NCBI GenBank assembly: GCA_003326205.1
Contig: LWTK01000051.1
Span: forward strand, 36,097-100,096
Length of the DNA stretch: 64,000 nucleotides
Direction of reading: 5' to 3'
Source: Nostoc sp. ATCC 43529
GTDB lineage: Bacteria > Cyanobacteriota > Cyanobacteriia > Cyanobacteriales > Nostocaceae
A program made the position numbers and the translations under genes. Shown one piece after another: positions 26,062 to 34,941 of this stretch. The notes under the pieces are model-generated. The model saw only the letters and a program-made list of their open reading frames with translations. It searched no databases and was not told the origin of the DNA. Position 1 is the first letter of the stretch. Each line of letters opens with the position of its first letter.

Positions 26062-27543
26062 ATGATTTCCAAACAGATACTTTACAATAGTTTTTCACAA
26101 GAAAGCTATTCTCCTGAGGAGCGATCGCCACAGGGTTGGATGGCGATCGCCGGCTTTCTCCTATTAACTGTAGTTTGCTATTTTGCTGGTGCTACTGCTG
26201 CATTGCGCCTAATTTATCCGGTGACAGCTTTAGTAGTAGCCGTGTTTTTATACTTGCGCCATCCCATTCTCTACATCGGTTTTACTTGGTGGATATGCTT
26301 TCTCACACCCTTAGCTACCCGCCTAGTTGATTATCGAGTGGGTTGGGACCCTACCCGCCAAATGCTGATAGCACCCTATCTAGTGGTGTTTGTCACCATT
26401 GCCACTTTCTTAAGACGCTTTAAAAGCGCCTATTATCAAGGGGGTTTGCCGTTTATTTTGGCTTTTATTGGAGTCTTTTACGGCTTTTTAGTAGGTTTAA
26501 TTTACAACGCACCAGTTCCCGTAGCCCGTGGTTTATTGGATTGGCTAGGCCCAATTATTTTTGCTTTTCACTTATTTATTAACTGGCGAGATTATCCTAC
26601 CTATCGTCAAAATTTTCAGCGAACATTCCTGTGGTGTGTGTTAATTTTAGGAGCCTATGGTGTATACCAATTTGTTGTCGCTCCTGAGTGGGATAGATAC
26701 TGGCTCATAGAATCAAAACTATTCATGAGTTCTGGGAATCCCGTGCCTTTTGGGATGCGCGTTTGGAGTACATTGCATTCAGTCGGTCCCTTTGGTTCCG
26801 TTATGCAAGCTGGGTTACTGTTGTTATTTACTAGTTCCGGAAGTTTAATTTTTCCTGCTTCAGCCGTTGGTTATTTATCCTTTTTATTGACACAAGCCCG
26901 TACAAACTGGGGCGGCTGGTTATTAGGAATAATTATGATTGTGGGTTCAGTTAAAACGCGAATTCAAATGCGCTTAATAACCATAATTGTAGTAATGGCA
27001 ATTTGTGTTCTGCCATTAACAACCATCGAGCCAATTTCTGAGGTTGTGTCAGCTCGTTTGGAAACTTTTTCTAATCTGGAAGAAGATAATAGTTTTAGAG
27101 ATAGATCGGAAAGTTACGACAAAAACTTGAGTCTAGCTCTTTCTAATGCTTTAGGTAACGGATTAGGAAATATCTGGAAAGTCAACGAAAAAACCGGTCA
27201 AATAGAAGTAGTGGTAATTGACAGCGGCATTCTAGATATGTTTTTTACCCTTGGTTGGTTTGGAGCCAGCTTTTACATGGGTGGATTAATCTTGTTAATT
27301 ATTAGTGTTAGCAAATATGGTGAAGGTCGTTTTGATAGTTTTATCAGTGCTGCCCGCGCCATTGGTATTAGCTCTGCAACACAACTAGTTATTGGTAGTG
27401 GGATGTTGAGTGTAGCAGGTATGATTCTTTGGGGATTTTTAGCTATGGCTATGGCAGGACATAAATATTATCTTCAAGAAAATTTTTCACGCAGAGGCGC
27501 AGAGACACAGAGAGAGAATCAAGAGTTTTTCAAGACAATTTAG
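26062..27543 (+). CDS. O-antigen polymerase/ligase-like membrane protein
   Basis: 493 residues with about ten to twelve membrane spans, for instance around 30-60, 70-90, 105-125, 140-160, 190-205, 270-290 and 400-475. The larger soluble loop near 330-400 is typical of Wzy/WaaL-type proteins. It probably polymerises or ligates repeat units at the outer face of the cytoplasmic membrane. It matches alr2840 in position. Its C-terminal ~18 residues (FSRRGAETQRENQEFFKTI) are encoded by the GCAGAGGCGCAGAG repeat, so the native C-terminus has probably been replaced. HIP1 sites lie near the 5' end. Confidence 0.8.
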   Translation: MISKQILYNSFSQESYSPEERSPQGWMAIAGFLLLTVVCYFAGATAALRLIYPVTALVVAVFLYLRHPILYIGFTWWICFLTPLATRLVDYRVGWDPTRQMLIAPYLVVFVTIATFLRRFKSAYYQGGLPFILAFIGVFYGFLVGLIYNAPVPVARGLLDWLGPIIFAFHLFINWRDYPTYRQNFQRTFLWCVLILGAYGVYQFVVAPEWDRYWLIESKLFMSSGNPVPFGMRVWSTLHSVGPFGSVMQAGLLLLFTSSGSLIFPASAVGYLSFLLTQARTNWGGWLLGIIMIVGSVKTRIQMRLITIIVVMAICVLPLTTIEPISEVVSARLETFSNLEEDNSFRDRSESYDKNLSLALSNALGNGLGNIWKVNEKTGQIEVVVIDSGILDMFFTLGWFGASFYMGGLILLIISVSKYGEGRFDSFISAARAIGISSATQLVIGSGMLSVAGMILWGFLAMAMAGHKYYLQENFSRRGAETQRENQEFFKTI

Positions 27544-27595
27544 ATAAATATTCTCAACTCTTCCTCTCTGCGACTCTGCGCCTCTGCGCGAGACA
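27484..27595. repeat. Inverted-repeat element overlapping the end of the polymerase gene
   Basis: TTTTTCACGCAGAGGCGCAG (left arm, coding) is mirrored by CTCTGCGACTCTGCGCCTCT with GCGCGAG (right arm, intergenic). The element supplies the stop codon and last residues of the upstream protein. Confidence 0.78.
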
Positions 27596-27617
27596 AATTA
27601 TTGAACAGGTTGAAATT

Positions 27618-28739
27618 ATGAAAGTAATTATTGTAATGCCACTAGCCGAACAACGAGGCGGCGGTGAAATGATGCTCTGGGATTTGATGCAGCAGGGACG
27701 TAATGCTGGTGTCGAGTGGCTAGTGATATTTTTAGAAAACGGCCCGATGGTAGAGCAAGTAAAGTCCCTTGGCATTGAAACAAGAGTTGTGGAAAGTGGA
27801 CGTTTACGCCAAATTCACCGTTTTATCGCTGCTGTTTTCCGGATAGCAGCGATCGCCCGCGAGGAAAATGCAGATATAATCGTTAATTGGATGTGGATAA
27901 CGCACATATCCGGAGGCTTAGCGGCGATGTTGGCGGGGTTACCTGCTGTGTGGTATCAGCTAGAAGTACCTAGCGATAAAACTTGGTTAGTACGCCTTGC
28001 TACCTTAATCCCAGCGCAGGCAATCATCACTCTCTCCCAAGATGGCAAGCAAGCACAAGCAGAGATTTGGCCCCACAGACCAACACCCTTGGTCTATCCT
28101 GGCGTAGCACTAGACCGATTTCAACCTGATGCTTTACCTTCTCCTGAAGAAGCACGGCGAAAGTTGGGCTTACCTCTGCACGGGCCATTAATTGGAATTG
28201 TCGGACGATTGCAACGATGGAAAGGAATGCACGTATTGGTACAAGCAATGCCCAAAATTTTACAGCAATATCCCGATGCCCATTGTGTAATAGTTGGCGG
28301 TAAGCACGATTTGGAACCGGACTATGAGGACTTTTTAAAAGCAGAAATCGCCGCTTTAGGCTTGAAAGAGCAAGTAATTATGGCTGGTTTACAGCGCAAT
28401 ATTCCAGAATGGGTGCAGGCGATGGATGTATTTGTCCATGCATCTGATAAAGAACCCTTTGGTATTGTGATTATTGAAGCGATGGCGTTGGGAAAACCTG
28501 TAATAGCCGGCGATGCAGGGGGGCCAACGGAGATTATTACAGATGGGATTAATGGACTATTAACACCTTACGGCGATGCGGATAAATTAGCGATCGCTAT
28601 TCTCCGTTATCTTGACGAGCAAGAATTCGCCCAAAGTGCGGGAGTCGCTGCTAGGCAACGCGCCCTCGATTTTTCAACGCATAATTATGCTCAAAACTTT
28701 ATCAATGCCGTTCGTTCTGTAATACCAAGCGTTTCATAG
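27618..28739 (+). CDS. Glycosyltransferase family 4
   Basis: 373 residues, GT-B fold. MPLAEQRGGGEMMLWDLMQQ begins the acceptor domain; VVYPG-like LVYPGVALDRF and IGIVGRLQRWKGMHVLVQAM open the donor domain, and ASDKEPFGIVIIEAMALGKP is the EX7E site. It is the last gene of the island and matches alr2841 in position. It is followed by TTTTGAA repeats and then by oppositely oriented genes, so transcription of the island should end here. Confidence 0.9.
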   Translation: MKVIIVMPLAEQRGGGEMMLWDLMQQGRNAGVEWLVIFLENGPMVEQVKSLGIETRVVESGRLRQIHRFIAAVFRIAAIAREENADIIVNWMWITHISGGLAAMLAGLPAVWYQLEVPSDKTWLVRLATLIPAQAIITLSQDGKQAQAEIWPHRPTPLVYPGVALDRFQPDALPSPEEARRKLGLPLHGPLIGIVGRLQRWKGMHVLVQAMPKILQQYPDAHCVIVGGKHDLEPDYEDFLKAEIAALGLKEQVIMAGLQRNIPEWVQAMDVFVHASDKEPFGIVIIEAMALGKPVIAGDAGGPTEIITDGINGLLTPYGDADKLAIAILRYLDEQEFAQSAGVAARQRALDFSTHNYAQNFINAVRSVIPSVS

Positions 28740-28834
28740 ATTTATACCGAGTTACATTCAAACTTAATACCAATTAACGAAAAATTTGAAACAGATCCAA
28801 ATCTAGAAACCCTTGTAAAACAAGTATTTCTTAA

Positions 28835-28866
28835 TTTTGAATTTTGAATTTTGAATTTTGAATTGG
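28835..28866. repeat. (TTTTGAA)n heptanucleotide tandem repeat
   Basis: About four TTTTGAA heptamers lie in the gap between the convergent glycosyltransferase and response-regulator genes. A similar short stretch occurs at about 52391-52407. Confidence 0.75.
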
Positions 28867-28961
28867 TATAACACCTTGGGCAATGAGTTGGTGGAGTGGT
28901 ATTCTTCTCTCCATCTCCCAATATCTCAGTTAGTATTTTTGAATGCAACTTGGTATTGTTG

Positions 28962-29594
28962 TTATTTCAAACTGGCAAGACCACGCTTGAGTGCCTCAAT
29001 TACAGCTTGAGTGCGATCGCTGACACCCATTTTACTCAGAATGTTGTTAACGTGAAACTTTACCGTAGCATCGCTGATGCTTAAGGCTTTGGAAATTTGT
29101 TGATTGCTCATTCCTTTGACTAGATGAATCAGGACTTGCCGTTCGCGATCGCTCAGCTGTGGCCCTTCCATACGGGTAGCTAGTTTTGCGCCTACCTCAA
29201 CAGCGATGTATTTTTGTCCGCTATGAACGGTATGAATGGCACTGACGAGTTGGGCAATAGGAGCATCTTTGAGTAGATAAGCTTTGGCTCCGGCTTTCAG
29301 CGCTCGGTAAATATCTTCATCAGTATCGTAGGTGGTAAGAATAATAATCCTAGCTTGAGGAAATTCACTCTTGATAGATTGTAAAGCTTCCAGCCCAGTC
29401 AATTCAGGCATCTGCAAGTCCAGCAGGGCAACATCAGGCTGATGGGTGCTAAACAGTTCAACGGCTTCACGGCCGTTTTTTGCTTCTGCAACGACGGTCA
29501 TACCAGGTTGTTGTCCCACTAAGACACAAAGCCCTTGGAGAACAATAGGATGATCGTCTGCAATTAAAATCCGAATTGGTGTTTCACTTGGCAT
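28962..29594 (-). CDS. NarL/LuxR-family response regulator
   Basis: 210 residues. The receiver domain has the acidic pair in ILIADDHPIV, phosphoacceptor Asp in VALLDLQMPE, and the Thr and Lys in ILTTYDTDE and YLLKDAP. The C-terminal LuxR helix-turn-helix (LSDRERQVLIHLVKGMSNQQ, about 146-205) binds DNA. It should be phosphorylated by the kinase encoded 30 bp upstream on the same strand. Target genes are unknown; the divergently oriented EFE gene on the other side of the kinase is a candidate. Confidence 0.93.
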   Translation of the reverse strand: MPSETPIRILIADDHPIVLQGLCVLVGQQPGMTVVAEAKNGREAVELFSTHQPDVALLDLQMPELTGLEALQSIKSEFPQARIIILTTYDTDEDIYRALKAGAKAYLLKDAPIAQLVSAIHTVHSGQKYIAVEVGAKLATRMEGPQLSDRERQVLIHLVKGMSNQQISKALSISDATVKFHVNNILSKMGVSDRTQAVIEALKRGLASLK

Positions 29595-29624
29595 GTAATT
29601 TTTTTACTTAATATGGCTATTAGG

Positions 29625-31562
29625 TTAAGTGCCTACTTGAGAAATTGATAGTATAACCGCCACATCTGTGCCTTGATTTGGTTGGCTGGTGATAGTGAGA
29701 TTGGCTGCGATCGCTCTAGCTCGTTCGCCCATTCCCACTAAACCGTAGCCTTGGGTGGGTAGGCTAGTAGAGAAGCCGCAGCCATTATCCTTGATACGCA
29801 GGGTAACTTGTTCGGGTTGGTAAACCAGATGCAGTTTCACTTCAGTAGCTTTAGCATGGCGGATGCAGTTAGTAAGAGCTTCTTGGGCGATACGGAGGAG
29901 ATTAGATTCGACTTCCACAGGGAGGGGATAGGGAGTACCAAGGATGCGACAATTACCGTGCAGTCCGTCGCTGTGAATTTGACTAGCCAGTTGAGCCAAG
30001 GCGGCATCGAGGCTAACAGCTTCTAGTAATTGGGGACGTAGGGCGCGGACAGAACGTCGTGCTTCGATTAACCCTGATTTAGCAATTTCAATGGCAGTCA
30101 CAACGTGATTAAAGGGATTAGCGCTGTGAGAATCGGTAGCAGCTTGCAATTGAATGATGATTCCAGTCAAGCACTGAGCTAGGGTATCGTGAATTTCGCG
30201 GGCGATGCGATTGCGTTCTTGTAAAATAGCAGTTTGTTCGGCTTCATGTTTGGCTTGTTCTGCAATTTGGGCCATTTGCAGAGCCAGTGCTGCGTGTTGT
30301 GCCAAGGTTGAGCATTGCTCGATCTTGGATTGATTGGGTTGTTCGGCAGTGGTGAAGGACAGCCCCAGAAAGCCCAAGGCTTGCTCTCCAATTAATAAAG
30401 GAATTGCTGCACTTGCTTGATGCTGGATTTGGTAATGCCATGCAGTAGCCATTTCCCAGCATTCTGGTGCAGGATTGTCAATGCTACACCAGAAGATTTT
30501 CCGCTCTTGGCTAATTATCTGCCATGCCTTGGTGATGTCTGCTGGTACAGGAGAATGCCAAATTGCTGCTCGTGGGTCGCTAGCAATATCTATAACTTGA
30601 TTTTCTAAAATTAAAGTATTCATTCGTAGAGAATTTGAGGAAGCTTCATAAACAAATACACATGCGGAGGTTGCTCCACTTGCTTGACAAGCTTCTTGTA
30701 AAATCGCAACTAAGAAAGAATGCAGACTCTTGGCAGTTGTGAGATGTATAATTGAGCGCCTCAATGCTTGATTGGCTTTTGCCAGTTCAGCTGCCTGCTG
30801 TTGAGCTGCTTTTTCTTGTTCGCGGGCAACTGCTGAAACTTTTGCTTCATCTGCCAGCTGGCAAAGGCGAATAGCTAAGGTAATTTGTTGAGCAAGGGCA
30901 TAACCGAGTTCAACTTGTTGTTTTGTAAACGAGCGATCGCTTGGTAACCAAAAAATGATTAATCCAAAGCAAGTCTCTCCGATTACCAAAGGTAAGTTGA
31001 GTTGCAAATGGGCGTTATATGCTGCATACCAAGCTTCTGGATCGCAGGGAAACTCTCTTTCTATAGGTTCAACCGCACGATCGAAGGGTAAAACAAAATG
31101 AGTCCGGCGAGTGCTAAGCTGCCCATTCTCAAGCATATGGGTTGGAAAAAAGACACCCGGTTCTTTTGCAGGATGATTGTGTTCCTCCCCGAAACCATGT
31201 ATTCGGTGATGTCCCCACCAGCCGATTACTCGACCAATATTTGGATTAGTTACCTGCCAGTATTCTGCCAGTGGAGAATCAAATTGTTCAGCAGCAACCC
31301 GTAGAACATGTCCAATAAATAGATTGAGGTCGGATTCTGTGGCTAACACATTCACTGAGCGTCTCAAAGCATCATTCGCCTTAGCCATTTGCGCCGCCCG
31401 TTCTTGAGCTGCTTGTGCTAATTTTTGCGATCGTTGTTGTTCTTCAAACATTGCCTGCTGAACACTGTGGCACTGTCGATTTTCTTGCTCCAATTGTGCA
31501 ATCCGCTGCTGCAACTCCTGGATTAATCGTTCGTTCTGCGCTTGTTTGCTCATACTTGGCAT
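29625..31562 (-). CDS. GAF-domain sensor histidine kinase (NarX/DegS type)
   Basis: 645 residues, soluble. An N-terminal coiled coil (about 10-60) precedes two GAF-type regions (about 70-235 and 275-430). The HisKA_3 phosphoacceptor His is in RIAREIHDTLAQCLTG, followed by an HATPase domain with RIKDNGCGF and YGLVGMGERARAI. It senses an intracellular signal and phosphorylates the adjacent LuxR-type regulator. No bilin-binding cysteine motif is obvious in the GAF regions. The start overlaps the divergent region towards the EFE gene. The proximity to EFE is suggestive only. Confidence 0.91.
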   Translation of the reverse strand: MPSMSKQAQNERLIQELQQRIAQLEQENRQCHSVQQAMFEEQQRSQKLAQAAQERAAQMAKANDALRRSVNVLATESDLNLFIGHVLRVAAEQFDSPLAEYWQVTNPNIGRVIGWWGHHRIHGFGEEHNHPAKEPGVFFPTHMLENGQLSTRRTHFVLPFDRAVEPIEREFPCDPEAWYAAYNAHLQLNLPLVIGETCFGLIIFWLPSDRSFTKQQVELGYALAQQITLAIRLCQLADEAKVSAVAREQEKAAQQQAAELAKANQALRRSIIHLTTAKSLHSFLVAILQEACQASGATSACVFVYEASSNSLRMNTLILENQVIDIASDPRAAIWHSPVPADITKAWQIISQERKIFWCSIDNPAPECWEMATAWHYQIQHQASAAIPLLIGEQALGFLGLSFTTAEQPNQSKIEQCSTLAQHAALALQMAQIAEQAKHEAEQTAILQERNRIAREIHDTLAQCLTGIIIQLQAATDSHSANPFNHVVTAIEIAKSGLIEARRSVRALRPQLLEAVSLDAALAQLASQIHSDGLHGNCRILGTPYPLPVEVESNLLRIAQEALTNCIRHAKATEVKLHLVYQPEQVTLRIKDNGCGFSTSLPTQGYGLVGMGERARAIAANLTITSQPNQGTDVAVILSISQVGT

Positions 31563-31614
31563 CTACTATGGCTATTCAATTTTACAATGGGGGGATGCCT
31601 AAAAAAGAGTTTTG

Positions 31615-31632
31615 TGGTATATACGTATACCA
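31615..31632. promoter_or_regulatory. Inverted repeat TGGTATA-TACG-TATACCA
   Basis: Perfect 7-base arms with a 4-base spacer, about 53 bp upstream of the kinase start codon. It could be an operator for the kinase-regulator operon. Function inferred from symmetry and position only. Confidence 0.4.
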
Positions 31633-31801
31633 ATCGAATTTTAACCCTAATCGAAAGTTGAGGAAGCAACTGAGCCAGCGGTGGGGTTAAAACAATACTC
31701 AATGCCAGGGAAATAACAAATACTTCAACTAGCGACAACAAAATTCATTTTCTGTAAATTATTTTCATTAGATATTTAGCAATCTTATTAATCTCAAGTT
31801 C

Positions 31802-31823
31802 CTTTTTGTAAGCTTACAAAAAG
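31802..31823. promoter_or_regulatory. Perfect 22-bp palindrome CTTTTTGTAAG|CTTACAAAAAG
   Basis: Two exact 11-base half-sites meet at AAGCTT, about 150 bp upstream of the EFE start. The form suits a dimeric regulator of the TetR, LysR or LuxR kind. There is no T-run beyond the arm that would favour a terminator for the divergent genes. Confidence 0.45.
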
Positions 31824-31870
31824 TCGAACGTCAGGTTTCATCTTTAGAGCGCAACAGTCAGCTGCAATTC

Positions 31871-31890
31871 TCACAACTAGCTAGCTGTGA
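31871..31890. promoter_or_regulatory. Near-perfect 20-bp palindrome TCACAACTAG|CTAGCTGTGA
   Basis: Ten-base half-sites with a single mismatched pair, 84 bp upstream of the EFE start. The TGTGA...TCACA-type ends recall CRP-family sites, but the spacing is not canonical. A second candidate operator of the EFE gene. Confidence 0.42.
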
Positions 31891-31974
31891 AAACAAGCAG
31901 TAACAATGTTTTTAACGCTGCGCCAATAGTCGATCGAACCTTTTTTTGACACATAAATACTCAAGGAAATTGCA

Positions 31975-33060
31975 ATGACTGACTTGCAAACATTTGACCT
32001 GCCTAAATCCATTACTGGAAGTCAATCTGATATTGACCTAGCACATCAGATGATTCAAGCATGGAGGACTGACGGAATTTTTCAAGTGGCAACAAACGCA
32101 ATACAAACTCGAAAGACCGAGAACGCATTTGAAGCCAGCAAAAGGTTCTTTCGGATGCCATTAGATTTCAAATCTCAATGCATTAGCAATCTGACTTACA
32201 GCGGCTATATTGCTTCAGGCGAAGAAATCACCGCTGGGGAGTCCGATTATTCTGAAATATTTACTATCTGCAAAGATGTTCGACTAGATGATGTGCGGGT
32301 ACAAGCCCAATGGCCATGTCATGGCTCGGTACCTTGGCCTGATAATAACTATCATCAAAATATGAAAGCATTTATGGACGAGCTGGGGATAATGGGTGAG
32401 AAATTGCTGAAATTAGTAGCTCTTGGCTTAGAACTAGATGACATCGATGCTTTAACGAAATTGACTAGGGATGGTTGGCACCACATGCGAGTGTTACGAT
32501 TCCCAGCACTCTCTGAAAAATCGACTAGAGGAATTGGCGCACATACTGATTACGGACTATTGGTAATTGCAGCTCAAGATGATGTGGGTGGTCTATATGT
32601 GCGTCCTCCGGTGGAAGGAGAAAAGAGAAACAGAAATTGGCTGTCAGATGAAAGTTCAGCAGGTATGTATGAAAACGATCAACCCTGGACATTTGTCAAA
32701 CCGGTACCAAAAGTACTAACGGTATTTCCTGGTGATATTCTCCAGTTCATGACTCATAACTACTTACTTTCGACTCCACACAAAGTTAGATTGAACACAA
32801 GGGAGCGATTTGCATTAGCTTACTTCCATGAACCTAATTTTCAAGCTTGTGTCCGTCCATTGTTTGATTCATCAAATGATGACTATATTCATTACGGTAC
32901 GCACTTTACAAATATGTTTATGAGGTGTTACCCATATCGCATCACCACACGCCGTATTCTTGACGAAGACCGCTTGTCAGTTTTAGAACTTTTGAGAAAT
33001 GAAGCTCTTGGTGGAATGTTACGCCCCAAATATAAGACCCTTGTGCCTAGTTATTTGTAA
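31975..33060 (+). CDS. efe: Ethylene-forming enzyme (2-oxoglutarate/L-arginine-dependent)
   Basis: 361 residues, close to the ~350 of Pseudomonas EFE, and similar to it along the whole chain (for example SGEEITAG, GWHHMRVLRFP, RGIGAHTDYGLLVIAAQDDV, GDILQFMT). Fe(II) ligands are His190, Asp192 and His269; Arg278 binds 2-oxoglutarate. Residues recalled as binding L-arginine in PsEFE are present: Glu84, Thr86, Arg172, Tyr193, Phe284 and Arg317. The enzyme turns 2-oxoglutarate into ethylene and CO2, and in a side reaction hydroxylates arginine, which yields guanidine and pyrroline-5-carboxylate. It is monocistronic, with AAGGAA 7 bases before the ATG, and divergent from a two-component system. 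No GCGATCGC octamer is seen in the gene. The general IPNS-like oxygenase alternative is unlikely given the arginine site. Confidence 0.94.
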   Translation: MTDLQTFDLPKSITGSQSDIDLAHQMIQAWRTDGIFQVATNAIQTRKTENAFEASKRFFRMPLDFKSQCISNLTYSGYIASGEEITAGESDYSEIFTICKDVRLDDVRVQAQWPCHGSVPWPDNNYHQNMKAFMDELGIMGEKLLKLVALGLELDDIDALTKLTRDGWHHMRVLRFPALSEKSTRGIGAHTDYGLLVIAAQDDVGGLYVRPPVEGEKRNRNWLSDESSAGMYENDQPWTFVKPVPKVLTVFPGDILQFMTHNYLLSTPHKVRLNTRERFALAYFHEPNFQACVRPLFDSSNDDYIHYGTHFTNMFMRCYPYRITTRRILDEDRLSVLELLRNEALGGMLRPKYKTLVPSYL

Positions 33061-33648
33061 GCTTCTATAAACAGATAAAAACCAAATTTTTTCACTTATA
33101 GATTAGACTGCGATCGCATTGATGATACAAGCTATGAAACATCATGCGATCGCACTGGTATAAGAGGTACACTTTTACTCTGTTTTTCCTATTAAGAGTT
33201 CCCGGTTCCCTGTTCCCTATCCACACAAGTATATTTAGGAATGGAACCGGACTCCTCTAGTAACAGCAGCTACAATCTCATCGGCTATAGTGTACTTCGC
33301 CTCATTCCACTAAAAATTTATTTTTCTAACTGAAAATTTTATTTTCTTTATTTGTTAAGTAAGTTTTACTATTATACATGTATAATCTATTGTTAGTCGT
33401 TAATAATTAAATGTATAATCTATCATTCAGTCTAATTTATTATTAACCTCTATTACTTATTTATCGGTTGTCATTTGATCAATAGAGCATCTATTTTTAA
33501 GACATAACAAACTACTCACCTAGTAGTCATTTATTGAGGAAATTTGATAAATTAAATAGGTATAGTCTGTCCTAGACATAGACTGAGCTTTTGCTACAAA
33601 AAGGATGAGGCATTATATGAATAGTTAGCACGTTTACGGCACTATCCA
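33061..33648. other. 588-bp AT-rich intergenic region between EFE and the ATPase-TPR pair
   Basis: No gene is seen. Two HIP1-related GCGATCGCA sites lie at about 33111 and 33147, within a loose inverted arrangement. A duplicated motif, ATGTATAATCTAT, occurs near 33379 and 33412. The last ~100 bp probably hold the promoter of the ATPase gene. No strong terminator was found after the EFE stop. Confidence 0.6.
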
Positions 33649-34941
33649 ATGTCTAAAGAACTATTAAACTCCTTTCAGGAAGCATACAGCAATCTCGAAC
33701 TGTTTCCGTTAATGGAACAGAACGAAATGGAAAGATTTAGAGTCGAATATGGGGATGATTTGATTGCAGACCTCAACCAATTAGTTGAAGACAGTCCTAA
33801 TAAAGATGGCAAAATTGTCTTTACAGGACATCGCGGTTGTGGTAAGTCAACTTTGTTGGCTGAATTTAGCAGGCAAATTCAGAATAAGTATTTTGTAGTT
33901 CTATTTTCTATTGCTGACAAAATTGAAATGTCAGCAGTTAACCATATTAATATTCTGTTTGCCATTGCAGTGAATTTAATGGCAGAAGCAGAAGCACGCC
34001 GAGTTGATATTCCTCAAAGCACTAAGGAAGCTCTTTATAAATGGTTTGCTACCCGCACTCGCACTGAAGAATTAAATTTACAGCTAGAGGCTGAAATAGG
34101 TTTTGACCTGCTGAAGTTGATTAGTTCTAAATTAAAAGCTGATGCTAGCGTCCGTGATGAAATTAAACAAGAGTTTGAACGCAAAATCTCAGATTTAGTC
34201 GCTAGAATTAACGAAATTGCTGCTTTGATTCAAGCTGCTACTAAACAAGATGTTTTAGTGATTATTGATGATTTGGATAAACTCGATTTAGGTAGAGTTA
34301 ACGAAATTTATAAAGATAACATTAAAGCTCTCTGTCAACCGAACTTTCGGATTATCTACACAATACCTATTGCAGTTCTTCGAGAAACATTTATCAGTAC
34401 AATAATTGCTACAGAAACTAACGACCAAATTGTAGCAATGCCTGTCCTCAAAATCTTTGATAAAGGTAAAAATCGCTTTCCTAATGCTCAACCGCGTCCA
34501 GAAGCAACAAAGATTCTCGGTGAAGTTTTACGCAAGCGTATTGCGAGTCAATTAATAGCACCAGAAACCGCTGAAAAAATTGTAATTTACAGTGGCGGTG
34601 TATTGCGAGAGTTAATTCGCATTTCTAAAGAGTGTTGCCGTATTTGTTTGCGGATGATTCGACGAAATCCCAACGCCGAAGTTTTCATTGACGATCAAAT
34701 TCTCGCCCAAGCAATCAATAAAATTCGCAATGATTTTTCCATTCGTTTAGGAAAAACTGATATCGATATCTTGCAAAGTATTTATGAACAATTTATGCCC
34801 AATGACCCCAAACAAGCTGAGTTTTTAGATTTGCTACATGGTTTATATGTCCTAGAATATCGCACTGAAGAAACATGGTACGATGTTCATCCAATTATTA
34901 TAGAAAGCTTAAAAAGGCAGGGAGCTATTGATGTTCAATGA
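33649..34941 (+). CDS. P-loop ATPase (AAA/STAND-like)
   Basis: 430 residues. Walker A GHRGCGKST is at 60-68 and a hydrophobic Walker B, VLVIIDDLDKLD, near 202-213; a sensor-like stretch, FRIIYTIPIAVL, follows. The C-terminal ~100 residues are helical and may be a winged-helix domain (ILQSIYEQF...LDLLHGLYVLEY). It resembles cyanobacterial AAA-type ATPases found beside TPR proteins. The next gene overlaps its 3' end by 11 bases, so the two proteins probably work together. Function is not known; a signalling or defence role is only an inference from the STAND-like layout. Confidence 0.8.
   Translation: MSKELLNSFQEAYSNLELFPLMEQNEMERFRVEYGDDLIADLNQLVEDSPNKDGKIVFTGHRGCGKSTLLAEFSRQIQNKYFVVLFSIADKIEMSAVNHINILFAIAVNLMAEAEARRVDIPQSTKEALYKWFATRTRTEELNLQLEAEIGFDLLKLISSKLKADASVRDEIKQEFERKISDLVARINEIAALIQAATKQDVLVIIDDLDKLDLGRVNEIYKDNIKALCQPNFRIIYTIPIAVLRETFISTIIATETNDQIVAMPVLKIFDKGKNRFPNAQPRPEATKILGEVLRKRIASQLIAPETAEKIVIYSGGVLRELIRISKECCRICLRMIRRNPNAEVFIDDQILAQAINKIRNDFSIRLGKTDIDILQSIYEQFMPNDPKQAEFLDLLHGLYVLEYRTEETWYDVHPIIIESLKRQGAIDVQ

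Larger units (their letters stand above)
31563..31974. promoter_or_regulatory. 412-bp divergent region between the sensor kinase and the EFE gene
   Basis: The space between the two divergent starts contains three palindromes (31615-31632, 31802-31823, 31871-31890), AT-rich stretches and a good ribosome binding site AAGGAA (31963-31968) before the EFE start. It should contain promoters for both directions. An open minus-strand frame of 63 codons that overlaps the kinase start was judged non-coding. Confidence 0.6.

Noticed and set aside
31550..31741. 63-codon minus-strand frame with a hydrophobic start (MLSLVEVFVISLALSIVL)
   Set aside because: It overlaps the start of the sensor kinase in another frame, ends at once after it and resembles no family I know; most likely chance in AT-rich DNA.
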